Assembly: GCA_035772785.1 (NCBI GenBank) | Contig: JAOCPU010000036.1 | Location: 1-64,000 of the forward strand | Direction: 5' to 3' | DNA from: Phlebiopsis flavidoalba | Lineage: Eukaryota; Basidiomycota; Agaricomycetes; Polyporales; Phanerochaetaceae | Length of the DNA stretch: 64,000 nucleotides | In this document: positions 24,251 to 37,100 of the stretch, piece after piece | Position numbering within the stretch: position 1 is the stretch's first letter | Layout: each line of letters begins with the position of its first letter | The notes under the pieces: generated by a model | Database searches by the model: none | Told to the model about the DNA's origin: nothing | The model's input: the letters and a program-made list of their open reading frames with translations, nothing else | Translations under genes and position numbers: made by a program

Positions 24251-25500
24251 CACCTGGACCTCACCGACCCTCGGCTTAACAACCCGGGGATAACCCCCCC
24301 AGTATGCCCGGCTTATACGCCGGAAACCTGCTATTGCCGCATGCTGGCTTTTATTTCTTTCTTAATTCTGCTATGCCCCCGTAAGGTAGCGCAGCGTCTG
24401 AGTCCCTCACAGCCGAGGCCCCGCCGGCTGTCCCCGACGTCTGATCTGGCGCACCGATAAGGTGCGAGGGCGCTGCCCCTCCCATCAAACGGCCATATCG
24501 CGCCGTCCCCTGCCTTTCCGAGCGTCGGCAATGCCCCCGCATCGCTCCTCGCTGTCCGATCAAGTCCCACCATCGCCTCCCGCCCCCCATCTGTCCCCCC
24601 ATCTCCACCGTCCCGCCACCGTTTCGCTTCGTTTATTGACAAGTATGCAGGCACTAACTTGGGAACTATAGCAAATGGTAGCCATAGAGCGGTGAGAGGA
24701 GAGGGACCATGAGGGACGAAGAGAACAGCGAGGACGGCGCGAGGTGGCGAAAGCGCGAAGAGCATGAGAGCGCCCGGCGCTAATGCGCTGTTGCGCCACG
24801 AGCCCCAGCGCCTCCCGTCATCCGCCCTGCGATATGATGACATAATCGCTCCTTCCCCGCCGTTCTAGTCGCTCTCCTTCACGTCCCGCCCGTTCTGTAA
24901 TGCTGATATGTACTCAATGTCATGTATATAGTATTCTGGAGCATAAATATAAAATAAATGGCCCTTCCCACCGCTGATTGTGATAATAACTGATCAAACT
25001 CCTTTGGCTGACGCTTTTTAGGCATTCTTTTGGTTATACCGCATCCTCCTTGTACATATTCAGCAACTATTGACTATGAATAGGTTATATACTGTTTCAT
25101 AGAGCAGATAGAAGAGCTACTACCGCTCTTATATCACTTGGAAGCAAGTTAGGCAGCTGTGTGAACATGTCTGAGAAGGAGGGTCCAGGAACAGCATCTA
25201 CAGTAGGCCCTGCCTTTCGCTTATGCTAACATATAATGTAGCACATGATAGAAGTATAATCGATAATGAATTGAGGTGTGGAAACGATTTTACACTCCTC
25301 AGGAGCGGTCGCATTATGGGCAAACAATGTTGAATTTCGCTCCTCATTTGAACATGGATTCATGTTCGTATATACTTAATATCACGACCCCTTCATTTAC
25401 AGTATTACAGGACTATGTGGTGCCACCCCGATGCCTGTACTTTGCTCCGATCCCTAGGGCGCTTAGCGCAAGGGAAAGCGTCGAAATTGTCAGGAACAGC
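24251..25500 (+). repeat. Left arm of the long inverted repeat
   Basis: Starts at CACCTGGACC and ends around AGCGTCGAAATTGTCA (about 25482-25497), whose complement lies at about 25809-25825. The outer 600 bp is GC-rich and the inner part AT-rich. Confidence 0.75.
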
Positions 25501-25808
25501 ATGAAGACACATTAGATTCAAGCAAAGATGATCTCATTTTCGGAATCAGCGACACAAAGAACTCTAGGAACTACATTCTTGATACCCCAATCATGCCCCA
25601 CAAGCCATGTTGTGCACGAGGAAGGCCGGAAAGTGGACAGGGATACATGAAGAAATACTACCTACCATCCGTAGATAAGAACATTGTCACATCCACGGAC
25701 TGTAGCATGGTTGGGGACGTCAAGGACTTCAATCCTGGGGGTTATTTTGGATCGGCGCATTCCGAATATGAGATTGCTTTAGCGTGAATCTAATGTCTTC
25801 ATGCCATA
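25501..25808. other. Spacer (loop) of the inverted repeat
   Basis: About 308 bp without a visible counterpart in the arms. No open frame with recognisable content. Confidence 0.55.
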
Positions 25809-27132
25809 CCTGACAATTTCGACGTCTTTTTTTTTTCCCGCGCTAAGCGCCCTGGAGATCGGACAAAGGTACAGGCATCGGGGTGGTGGCAGCGCATAGC
25901 CCTGTGATGCTGTACATTAAGTGGGCGCTATATAAAAAGTATATAAGAGGATGAATCCATGCTTAAATGAAGCGAAATTAAAACATATTATTTGTCCCAT
26001 AATGTGACCACTTCAGTCAGAGAGTGTAAAACCATTTTCACACCTCGATTTATTATCGATTATACTTCTATCATATAGTACATTATATGGCAGCATAAGC
26101 GAAAGAAAGGGGACTACTGTGGAGGCTGTTCCTGGACCCTCCTTCTCAGGCATGCTCACAGAGCTACCTCACATGCCCTCAGCCGCTTTGCACCGTAGTA
26201 ACTCTCTTAGATAGTGTCAGAAAGAATGGTATGGTATAATACGAACCCACTTGGAGACGTATGCTTCATGCGGTAGAAATGCACTAGAGCGAAAAGGAAT
26301 GCTCACAGTGCATCAGTTAAGTGTATTATATTATCGTTTATTGTCACAATTTTAGCGGTGTAAAGGGGTGTTTACTGGATATTTACATGCTTAATACTAG
26401 ATACATCCCTCTGGATACTTATAAAATGCGATTGAACGGGCGGGACATGAGGGAGCGCGGCCAGAATGGCGGGGAGGGAGCGAGATTATGTCATCATATC
26501 GCGAGGAGGATGACGGCAGGCGCTGGGACTTGTGGCGCAGAAGCGCTATCAGCGCCGGGCGCTCCCTCTCCCATCCCCTCACCGTCCTCTGCTGTCCTCT
26601 TCGACCCTGCTATGCGTTCCCCTTGTCCTCCCTCCCTCTGGATACTGTCTAGTACTGTAGTATCACTTCAGGACTGCTGCTCGTCACATATACGTTCACA
26701 AACGAGGAGAAACGGACGCGGGACGGTGGAGATAGAGCGGGCGGGGCGGGCTAAACGACGACGACACGGGGGTTTGATCGTACGGCTGATACGGGTCGAG
26801 CAGCGATGTGGGGGCGTTGCCCCCGCACGCTGGGAAATATAGGGGACGGCGTAATATCGCCGTTTGATGGGAGGGGACAGCGCCCCCGTGGTTGTTAGCG
26901 CCTTATCGGTGCGCCAGATCAGACGTCGGGAGCTGACAGCATATCGGCGGGGCCATTCGGGCACGGCTGTGAAGGGACTCAGACGCTGCGCTACCTTACG
27001 GGGGCATAGCAGAATTAAGAAAAGAAATAAAAGCCAGCATGCGGCAAATAGCAGGTTTTCCGGCGTATAAGCCGGGCATACTGGGGGGGTTATCCCCGGT
27101 TGTTAAGCCGAGGGTCGGGTGAGGTCCAGGTG
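25809..27132 (-). repeat. Right arm of the long inverted repeat
   Basis: Reverse complement of the left arm, slightly longer because of small insertions. Ends at GAGGTCCAGGTG (27121-27132). Confidence 0.75.
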
Positions 27133-30100
27133 GTCGGTAGCGCATCGCGTTTGGCGTGAAAAAACGACGACAAGGAAAACTATAGTGTATTATATCAAGC
27201 AAAAAGGTCCTGTAAGACACGTCATGATTGGCTGTCATTATGATACCGCCATGTGGCATTTTTTTAATCTCACATAATCGGGGGTCGCTGAGGTTGTAAT
27301 CGACATCATCCATATGGCCTCTATAAACTTAATAATGAATGATAATCTCTGGAGGACGCACAAGTTTTTGCGCAATTGTCTGAAGTCTCAATCGGGCTCA
27401 AATGCCGAGCACAAGATAGTTCAGAAGTTTTAATATTATGGTATTGGAAACTACACAATACAAGTACATGGTCGTACTACACTACTTTAGACAGGCCACT
27501 CTCGTGCCTCTCGTGCCACTACTGTTCACATCTATGTCTCTCTGGCATGCGTCCAAAACGCCTGCGACCGCGCCATTTGGATCTGCATCATGGGACTGTG
27601 TCGTCTCGCTAGTGTTCATGCAATTATCACCTGCGACCACATCCTTCTTGAGCCGGCATGCTTTAGCCTTGTATTATCCATATCCGCTCAGCAATTCATA
27701 CCTATATGTCATTGCTGGTTGCTCTAGTGTGTCGTTATCAGCAAGCAGGGTGTCCTCGTCAGCCAGCCCTGCGTACCGTTGTTGACCAGCCCCAAAGCGG
27801 CTGCCAGCCCAGATCAACCCCATGCCAATCCCCACCGCCAGCCTAGCGAGCGACCCGACCAAACACCCTCGTCGGCCAGCCCAGATCCTCTGCCAACCAG
27901 CATAGAGTATTTGAGTCATTGTCTGCCAGGCATAGCGTCCTTGTTTCGCGCTAGAGGAGCAGCTTCCGGCGGGTGAGCCACAACATCTTCTAGATAAGCT
28001 CTCGCCGTTCCGGGGAGACACGCTATTTAATACGGGCTGCGTCACGTCAAAGGGCTTTCTACTTGTCCACTTGCGACAAGAAGCATGAGCTGCTAGCGGA
28101 GGGAGGTGATGACGGACCAGGACCAGGCGTTGAGCGTGTCGCACCGCTGCTGAGGAAATTGTTCTCTGTCCGGCGCGGTAGTCTGCGTAAAACGCACGCA
28201 GGCTGGGGTAGAGCCAAAGTGCACAATGGTCGAGGCGGCACAGCGTCGCGTTGACCTGGCGCAGGGCGTGGTTGGCGGGGCGAGAGCCCCGCGCAGTCCT
28301 CGGGCACGTCCGAGACGCGGAACGCGAGAAATCTCCTTGACAGTCGGGTCTACGGTGCTAGGCGGCGGTGCTGACCTCGCCCTCGGTGTGCGGCCGTATA
28401 TGCGCGTGGGGTATGCAGAGCCAAAGGTTCGTGCGGTAGGTTGTTCTCTTGGTCTACGGACGAGCGCAGCGCAACGGGGCGATGCGTATGTTTGTCAGAC
28501 ATTGAGCACATTGCCCGCGAGTACCAACATGAGAATTGCCTGCTACTCGAGCCGCATCCCATTCCTCCATTGTCTTGGGCCCGATAGAGTTTCGTCTCGA
28601 GCATCAGCGAGGACAGGCAGTCGTGCCCGTCGCCCCAGTAAGTCACGCCATGACTCTCTTGACTGGTGGCAAAGGATGAGTAGTTGTTGTTGGCAGATAG
28701 CTGCCGATTCTGCCCTGCCATTGTGCCAAAAGCGGCAGTTTGCCAGGCAGAATTCGAAAGGCTAGGGCTTCGGGGGCAGAGATACGGTTGGCGAAGAAGA
28801 TCGGGAAAGTTAACTTGAAATCGGGGCGTTTACCCAGAAAATATACCATTTCCGGGCATATTTTTGGGGGGTTTGCCGCATATTTTGGGCTAATTCTAGC
28901 ATCAAACGTCATTTGCAGCTCAAAACCACCGCGCGAAAGTAACTTCGCCGAACGATCCTAGTGTGCGATCACACCAAAGACCTCTGTGAAGCAATGTTTA
29001 CTAGACCTCTTTCACGTCCAAGAATGACACTATGGAGGGGGGGGGGGGATGGATCCAAAAGGCAAGGACATAACAATTGCCTAAGAACATACAAGCCACA
29101 AGCATAAGAAATGTTTTACTCACTTAAAGCGCCTCAGAAATTCGCCGCTTTCTGCCACCCATGGCAATTGCCGTTGTGCCATTCTGCCCGGCACAAATAC
29201 TGTCAAATAATTCTGCCCACAACACTAAGGATGAGTGGTTAAATGGGAAGAGCTTGACGAAGAGTTGGCGAAGATTTGCGATCGCGTGCTCTGAGCAGCG
29301 ATTACAGAACCTCTGCTGACGGCGCAGATCGGCGCATTTCTGAGCAGCGGGCAGTAGAGTATGATGAGGGCGACGATAAATCAGTATATTTATCGGTGCC
29401 AGTGACAGCGCATCGCAGTCGCTGTGGTAGAGACGGAGTAAGCGCTTGACGCGGTGCTTGGCAACGGGCGCCTAGCTTTAGGGCAGACCTGTTGGCACTT
29501 GGCTTGCCTCGACCGTAAGTCTAATATATAGTAAAGTGCGCATTGACCGATGCACCATGTACTAGGACACATCTATGCCATTGAGAAAATATTCAGCGTT
29601 TCGTTCTGTCTTCTCACACTGTAGGATGTCTCAGCCCGGCCAGCTACATAGTTAGGTGATATTTCCTATACTATAGAGCATAGTTTAACAAATATGATCC
29701 TTGTATCTCAGGTGATACATAATACTATTTTCAGTGACCATAATTTTTCGAACTCTGTAGCCCTATCGTAAGTGGTCCGCCATTATTCAGCATCATGTAA
29801 CTACTCTACAACCTGCTTGTAACTATTCCCTGGCTTGTAAGCAATTGGCAACATCACAATAAACTTTTTTCTCCTTGTAGAGGGTCTATAAGTGGGTCAG
29901 AACAATTGTGAGCAGCTGGGAACCACTAAGAAGCTTGTAAAATCTCATAATCGTGCTAGCCGCCTTAGAATCCTACAGGGGGCCAGCGCCCGAGCAATCG
30001 AGGAAATCACCTTGGTCGTTAGCGCCTGTAGAAACGCCCAAGATCAGCGGACCCCGTGTGCTTGCTTTCGGTCCAGCGACATGTCTGAGCCTCTGTGTGG

Positions 30101-30622
30101 CTGTACATGAATCTTCGTATGTAAGGCTCTCATCGAGGCGTAGTAATTGAGCCAGCAGAAGCGTGATATTAGCAGGACAATGCAGCACGCAGCCACCGTG
30201 AAGCATGAGATGGCTGGGTCCAGGTCACGTGGGGTCGTAACCCCCCCACCCAAGGTGATATCAGCGCTTGCGCGCGTGCACCCCCCCTGGAATCCTACCA
30301 TAATCCATGTAATCCGTATGCGCGCTTATAATTGCTACAAATCGGAATCACGCATCACGCGCAGAACGCGATGCGACTCATGTGTGGTACCGGGTTGTGA
30401 GTGGGCGTCGAGCCCGTGCAATATTTTGTTGATCACACATCGTGAGTGTATTGGAGGGTAAGATGATTGAATAATATAAAGAAATAAACATTCATATCTC
30501 TAATGATTAATTCTAGACTGCAATACTACGCTTTGGGGTCGTTGCCATTGCATTCGGCGTCGACGGGGGGGTCGTTTAAAACGTTCGTTACTCGGATATC
30601 GCCCATAATGTCATGGCAGAGC
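27133..30622. other. Gene-free 3.5 kb
   Basis: No supported gene. It holds a GCCAGCCC-rich stretch at 27750-27905, two blocks with a shared GTGCCA/GGCA theme (about 28715-28755 and 29165-29195) that may be old repeat remnants, a G12 run at about 29038-29050, and an AT-rich part at 29500-29900. Frames such as 28226-28765 look like GC-rich shadows. Confidence 0.45.
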
Positions 30623-32788
30623 CTAGACAGCAATGGGTCCAGCAACTGTGGCCTTGGTGGTGTTTCAGCTTGGCGATGGTTTCGTCGCTCAGCTGCAGGT
30701 GGGCCTTTACCAGCTCGGGCGGGTGAGTGCCAGCCACTGCAAGAAGATGATCAGAAGATTTGTGTGATTGTGGCAGCGTTCGCAGCTTACCTGAGCCAAG
30801 CTAATATCTTCGAACTTGGCTGAAGAATAAATCATATGTCAATGAAGGTAACTATGGGATGGATCATGCAACCACGTACCAGACTTGAAGACCTCAAGGA
30901 AGCGGAGAGTAGTGTTGCCTGTGTTCTCAACATAATGGCCTACGTAGTATGCATTAGGATTGGAAGAGTTCGTGTAACAATGCTCGTAGCGTACCATAAG
31001 AGGCAGGGACGTAGCCTGAGTGTGACGGGATTAGCCATGGAAATAAATATATTGTGCAGTGCAGCACGCACCAACGTCACCGGGGCTGGAAGTTGAACGT
31101 CCTAGCATTTTGCTATGAGGCATTCAACAGGCGCTAGAGGCTTTAGAGGCCAAACAGCGTGATACGGCCAGTGCCCTCGCTATTGGCTGCGTTAGAGAGG
31201 AGCTCAATGAGGGGTTTTAAAGTACTCACAGGAAGTAGCTCCATTCATCCTGAGAAGGGTGCCACTAGGATCATGGTTAGTTAAATGAGATTTTTACGGG
31301 CCATTTATCGTCAGCTTACGTGGAGCTCGCTTTAGGATTATGTCAAGCGTCAGTGACATATACTTTGTTTTAGAAGAGTATCCACGTACCGAATCGCGCC
31401 AGGTGCAACAGTTACCTCAGCGCCGCAATAGTTGTCGAGATGTTAAAGTTCGTAGAGTCTACAATCTTGACAGAACCGCCTGCCAACGGAGTAGCCTCGA
31501 GTTGGGAAGCCTTGAAGGTGTAAGGCAAAGAGGAGGTGCCCTGAGGACTCGCTGGTGCGACCGTGCCCTTAGGCAAGGGTTCTATTTGAGGTCAATAAAC
31601 TGAGTGGTCGTGATACCAAATGTTCAACGCACCAGCCGGGAAGATATAGAGTTCCTTGCCGGGAATCTTGTCAAAGTCGGACATACTCAACTGGAAATTC
31701 TTGGCGAGTACTTCCTTGGGACGTGGGTTGAGCCAATCGGTAATCTAGACATTTATCATGAGCATTTGGCAGCCTGAGCATCTGTTCCAAGACTTACAGA
31801 GAAGGTCGAGTCCTCGCTAAAGTCTCCATCGTCGAAGACAAGAAGGAATTCGCGCCCTCGGCAAGATCGCCTGTTGCTTGGAGAACGTGGGGGTACCAGG
31901 AGGGAAGTACCGACATGTCGCCGGGGCCCTAGAGGTCCTATGAGCACAACCTTTATCTGAGTAGCTGTACGAGACTTACATGGTGTCATAGAAGTTCTGG
32001 CCATCGGCATTGACCGTGGCAATGTTTCATGTTACCCTTGGGGCGGCGGATCATACGCGCCGTGGTCAGGACATACGCCCACTGCGACGAATGCTGTGAG
32101 CCTGAAGGAGCCGATATATGATGTAAAGCACGTACCTCGGCAGGTCTTGTGCCAGTGAAGTTCGCTGTTGAATTGTAAGACCGACTGAGAGGGACAGCTA
32201 GTAGAATGCACTCTTACCGAAGTGCTCCAGCTTCGAGGCGCATGTTGACACCACCAGCCATCTCTGTCAAGGACTCATCAGCGACAGTTCCGCACACAAG
32301 CAGCTCGGAATGTCTTACCAGTGGCGATAGGCATGACCTTGACGTTCTGCTGTCTAGCCCAGCCTCCAGTCTGGAGCCTGTTGTGGCTCAAGCTGTAGGG
32401 CCACTTCGCGTTCCCGCTGCAAACGATCATGAGGAAGAAGAAGACCCAACTCAAATGTCAACACTTACACTGTGCCGGCATCCGTGGACGGAGGAGCCAG
32501 GAGATCCGGGTTCTGGAGGTCGATGGCGGAGTTGGGGGGGGGGGGGGGGGGGGGGGGGTGGGAGTGTTGGGGGCCAAGGACAGTAGCACCAAGAGTGTCG
32601 CGGATCGGCTGAGGAACGCTGGAGTCGGTCGCGCTCCAGAGAACGCGGTTGGCGTTCTCGCTTGCGTAGGGCGCGGTCTGGACAGCCTCAGAAGCGGATG
32701 CGACTGGGGTTCCCGCCGGAGCAGCTGAAGCGAAGCCGGCGAGGCAGATAGCGGCAAAGACTGCTTTAGTGAATCTGGTGGCTGGCAT
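30623..32788 (-). CDS. Secreted bicupin oxalate decarboxylase, multi-exon, frameshifted
   Basis: Mn-dependent oxalate to formate plus CO2 enzyme of the bicupin family, acting outside the cell. It starts at the ATG of 32788 with a signal peptide (VFAAICLAGFASAAPAG). Exon 1 ends AIDLQNPDLLAPPSTDAGTV. Later exons give KWPYSLSHNRLQTGGWARQQ and the first cupin RELHWHKT...WAYVL. FLLVFDDGDFSEDSTF contains a lid-like SEDST. The second cupin is ELHWHPSQDEWSYFLEGTGR with its later His in YVPASYGHYVENTG. The C-terminus is WLALTPPELVKAHLQLSDET and the stop lies at 30623. Introns are short, about ten. Several one-base frame changes occur (for example near 31905 and 30640), and a 25-G tract interrupts exon 1. 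A 27-base extra piece follows WAYVL. Whether it is functional depends on whether these breaks are sequence errors. Confidence 0.88.
32534..32558 (+). repeat. G25 homopolymer inside oxalate decarboxylase exon 1
   Basis: Twenty-five consecutive G on the + strand read as a proline run in the minus-strand gene, between LGPQ and NSAIDLQ, where the family has no such insert. It may be real and length-variable, or an assembly artefact. Confidence 0.8.
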
Positions 32789-34198
32789 TGTGTTGTCTGG
32801 CTGGTGAGGCGAGTAGGAACAGGAGTCGATGTGCGCTGGAGAAGCTGAGAGCCGAGAAAGCTGGGTGAGCTGACGATCCTACCCTTAGAACAACTGGTCT
32901 TTATACCTGAGCCGTTTGGCTTTATTTTAATGAATATGCTGTTGACTATGGGAGTCCTCTCGTCAATGCCTTCATGTCCGTGCCGCATTGCTGAATGCCA
33001 AGGCTGCGCCAGGTCAGCTAACCCGGGCGCGTCGCGCAAGGCGTAGCATTGGATCACCGCCTGTTTCCCCCTTGTCACAGAAGGGACGTTTTTCTAGATC
33101 GGGAGGCGTCGGTGCTTATCTGACAAGATCGGGCAGAAAACAGGTTAATCACAATACTTACCTGGCATTGCCCCTTGGTCGGGCTGCTACCGTCCTGTAA
33201 ACAATCGGTAAACCGTATTAAGCCTTTCGAAGATCTTGATACTAGAAACAAGCACTTACCGAATCGATGAGGCTGGCTTGGTGCAATACATTATTCACCT
33301 TACAAGTCCCCAGGAGCGGGCTAAGGTCGCAATCACAGATTTTCGACCTGAACAGCCTCTGCTGAAATGAGCAATTCGTCGACATGAGACCGAGGAGGAT
33401 CCTGTCATCCTTTGTGGCAAGTCTGCACGACACGACCGCTGGACATGCTGGCCAGACGGTGCCAGCAAAGAACCTCGGCGCGCGCGGCTCATTACAGCGG
33501 CACAATGGCTACCAGGGCGTAATGAACGACCTGTATACTTCACAAGTCGTAGAGTACGATAGAAGGATCTGACAGGGACGAAGGAAAGAGACTCAAGTGA
33601 CACGAGACTCATGCGGCATGCTCATTGAACGCGGTGCAACGCACCTCTAGTAGTTCACCATTGGTTAAAATGGAGCTCTGGGATTGAGTATCAGTACCCC
33701 TAAGACAATATGACGCCGTCATAGAGTGCGTGCGACACGGGCCCGTTGTATGGAGTCTGCTATCTGCTGGACGTTGGACATCGGGGAGGAACCGAGTTCA
33801 ATCCACAACCCGACTGGGGAACGTCAACTGTGCTACACAGGTCTACAGTCAATCACTGTCATCCTCGGCCGGCGGTGATCGAACGAGGGCACTCACCAGG
33901 GCACGTTCGCCTCACGCATGATTGTCCATGTCAGAAGCAGGCGCATCTTGCAGTCCGACCAGTCAAGTGCTCGCGCGGCAGTCATAGTCCGAATATCAAT
34001 CGAGTCATCGATAGCAAGCGGGGAGTGTAGAGTAGAAATACAGAGCACACACGAGGAGGGTAACCAAAAGAACAACAGCAAATGCAGCGACGAAAGTAGA
34101 ATACTGGAGATCCTGAATATGAGTATATAGCACACAGACAAACGCCGAAATAGAATAATGGCCGCACCAACAGCAGCGCAGAGGAGTGGGTCTTATTA
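32789..34198. other. Intergenic region upstream of oxalate decarboxylase
   Basis: 1.4 kb between the oxdC start and the 3' end of SWI1. It should contain the oxdC promoter. Short frames only; a T-arm-like GTTCAATCC at about 33799 does not belong to a foldable tRNA. Confidence 0.45.
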
Positions 34199-37100
34199 TC
34201 ATCGTTCCGTACTCGAGATGGCCCACGCCTGGTCGGGCGCAGCCATGGATCCCTCCCACTTCCAATTGTCCGAGCTGTTGTAGTAAGCAGCCTCACCGCC
34301 GTCTATCTCCTTCCAGAAGCCCAAGCGAAGCGCATCCGAGCCGTCGAGGTCATCGTCGCGATCGGCGATGCGGGCAGAGTCACACCGTACGTGGTGGACG
34401 TGTGCGCAACCTCTGGCTCAGAGCCGGACCCTGGACTGGGGTTTGTTGAAGTCGTGGGCGATCAACTCTGGGGTGTTCGCCTTCGAGGGGTCCTCCGTGC
34501 CAAACGAGGCGAAATCAAAGAACTCCGAGAACACATCTCCCGCAAGGGAAGGCAGCGGCGAGGCTGGTCGTCCAATGCCATCAAACGAGCTGGCAATCGG
34601 CACACTGTCTGATAGCCCGTTCAAAATCTGGTCGAGTTTGTCTGACACCTCTGGGTGGCACCTGGTTGCTGTCGCTGGCCATGACGAACATCTCCGTGAT
34701 ATTTTTTCGAAGAATTTCGCGGCATCGTTATCCGACTGGCCGGCGGCTTCAACTCCTGCTTCTTCCTAGCGAGCTCCTCGCTCGGGGGGGACCCTCCCAC
34801 TCGGTCTTTTATCTTCTTTGCTGGGAGATGCATCACCGCTCGGTGGAGGTATAACGACCGGCTCCTCTTCGCGCTTCCTCTTCGAGCCGCGCCGACTCTG
34901 GGGTAGGAGCATGCGCTGGTGAGGGCTGGTCGGCCGACGGCGTCGCAGCAGCAGCAGGCGTGCTCGGGAGCGCGGTAGAGGTAGAAGGCGGTCCCTTGAC
35001 AGAAGACATTTTGCGCTTTGGCTTCGGCTTTGGTGCAACCTTCGCCTTGGGCGACTTCGGTGTTTGCGGGGAGTCAGCGGCCCGACCAGGCGTCGGGGGT
35101 TCGCCGGTTGTGGACGCCGAGGCGGGAGGCGTGGATGAGGAGGCCGAAGCTTCAGACGCGATGGCGGGCTTCTTCTTCGGAGCGGTGCGGGGACTGGCGT
35201 GAGCCATTTGAGGAGTCGGGGCGCCTGATGGCTGAGCGGACGGGACGGGGGGGATGAGAGGGAGGTTCAGGCACCATGGAGGCGTGAGGCGGGCTGAAGG
35301 GCTGCGGCTTGCATGGACGGTGGACGTGACGGTGGGCGCGTGCTTGATCAGTTGGGAGCTGTACGCCTCTTTGCCACAGGTTCTTGAAGAGGGTCTGAAG
35401 GTTTTTGTAGATACGAACGCACGGTCCCCAGGTCACAAGAAGTACTTAGGGTTCTGTGTGGACAGCAACTGACGTTGATATTGCGTCTGCGTCATCTAGT
35501 AGTGTGAAACATGAGTGAGGACTCTCGCAAGAAGACACGTGTACGTACTATCTCTATGACTTTCTTCACAACTGGCTCGTTGGCGATGCAAGCAAACCAT
35601 GGTACTCTACCACTGTTTTCAAAGTCGTGCACAAGCTTGAACAACTTGCTCAAAGACTTGTTGGTACTCCGACATCTGTGATTCCTGGACCATCACGGCG
35701 GCCTTGAGACCGGTCAGAACATCTCGCGACAAAGGAAAAAGTCACAAAGAGACTCACTATTGGGCAGTAGCTGCAGCACCTTGTTCCGGATGTTTTGCAC
35801 GTTCATGTGTGCCAGGCGGAGCTGGTTAGGGTTTGGGCTGATTGAGCTTCATCTGAGGGAAACCCTGGCGGATTCGGTCCTTGAGGCGCCTGTTGCGGCA
35901 TTCCAGGAACTGGCCAGGGGAAGTTAAAAACGCGGCCGTGATCGACAATTGGTAACACCTCACTAGAACCACCAGGAACGACGGGCTGTTGGGCATGACG
36001 AAGCTGGTTCGCATTATCAATCTGGTGTTGTTGCTGCTGTTGAAGTTGCTGCTGTTGCTGTTGCTGGGCTTGCTGGCTTGCTGGCTGCTGCTGGAGCTGG
36101 TGCTGTTGCGGCTGCTGTTGTGCCTCGCTTGCTGCTGCTGCTGATGCCGAGTCTGATTAAGAGCAGCCACGCGCTGCAACATTGCGCGATGCGTCTCAAC
36201 AATGGCAATAACGTTGGGTTGGGTGCCGCGCCGGCGTAGCTCTTCCGCGGGGGGGGAAAGCAGATAGGTTAATGAGCTGCATCAAGATCTGTGGGTCCTG
36301 GATGTTCGTGAGGCTCGCCAGATTCTGAAGGTGATGCAGATTCTGCTGTTGCGGGTGTCATGTTCGGGTTCGGATGGTTCGGGTGATGGGAGGGAATACC
36401 AGGGCCGCCAGGCGCGCTTGGAGGCGTTGGTCCTGGGTTTGAGGCTTGGTTCGCCTGCCCATTGAGTTGACCGCCGAACCTCTTCACGAGAACTGACCGG
36501 AGGTACGTGTTGTCGAAAGTGGCGAGATACGTTTTGTAGACGTGAAGGAGCCGCTGAGCGACACCAGGTCCAGCCTTGGCAGGCTCACCATTTCGCTCCA
36601 GGGAACTGGTTCCACTCCATACGTGCCCCGATCAATCTCCCACATCTCCATGTTCTGCGCGATCTGGATGCCGTGAGCATGATCATCCTGAAAAGACGGT
36701 AAGAGGATTTACCTTTTGGAACGTGCCGGCAGCGATAACCTCCTGGTGCAACCGATGAAGGTTTATCTTCTTGCCGTCGATCTGCATCATCTTCTCGTCG
36801 AGAGTGATACCCTGCTTTAGACACCACTGTCGATACGGCCGCATTGAACGCGTCGAAAGGAAGAGCGGGGAGCTGGTTCTGTGCTGGGAGGCCGGGGCGC
36901 TGAAGTGGCGCCTGGCCCCCTGGCTGCGATGCACCGGCAGGGAGCGCGGAGTGGTTATTGAGCTGGGGGTTGACTCCCGAAGGTCCCATATGCGGTGAGC
37001 CGTGATGCTGAGCAGCATTCATCTGAAGTGGGGTAGGAATCGTACGGGGTGGGGCTTGTGGATGCATTGCGTGGGGAGGAAGACTCCCAGGGGTGCCGAG

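Larger units (their letters stand above)
24251..27132. mobile_element. Foldback/long-TIR element, 2.88 kb, no recognisable coding sequence
   Basis: The left arm (24251 to about 25500) and the right arm (about 25809 to 27132) are imperfect reverse complements along their full length, with a central spacer of about 308 bp. Both ends begin CACCTGGACCTCAC read inward, followed by GACCCTCGGCTTAACAAC. Matching landmarks continue inward: the run of C before AGTATGCCCGGCTTATACG, the GC-rich block near 24400-24870 against 26430-26990, the CGTCCCGCCCGTTC block, and GAAGGAGGGTCCAGGAACAG at 25167 with its complement near 26130. The arms differ by many substitutions and small indels. No transposase motif was seen, so it is probably non-autonomous; a head-to-head pair of old elements is an alternative. 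If transcribed, it could form a long hairpin. Confidence 0.8.

Noticed and set aside
24331..24843. Protein-coding gene on the minus strand in the left arm of the inverted repeat
   Set aside because: The frame is an Arg/Gly/Ala-rich product of GC-rich sequence, is not preserved in the right arm and shows no family motif.
24251..27132. LTR retrotransposon
   Set aside because: The repeats are inverted, not direct, and no gag-pol motif is present.
28226..28765. 180-codon + strand gene
   Set aside because: Composition and absence of motifs suggest a GC-driven chance frame, and no splice logic connects it to others.
32206..32586. + strand frame opposite oxalate decarboxylase with a Gly run
   Set aside because: Shadow of the minus-strand exons; the Gly run is the G25 tract.
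33730..33830. tRNA gene (T-arm-like GTTCAATCC near 33799)
   Set aside because: No matching A box, acceptor stem or anticodon arm at the right spacing.
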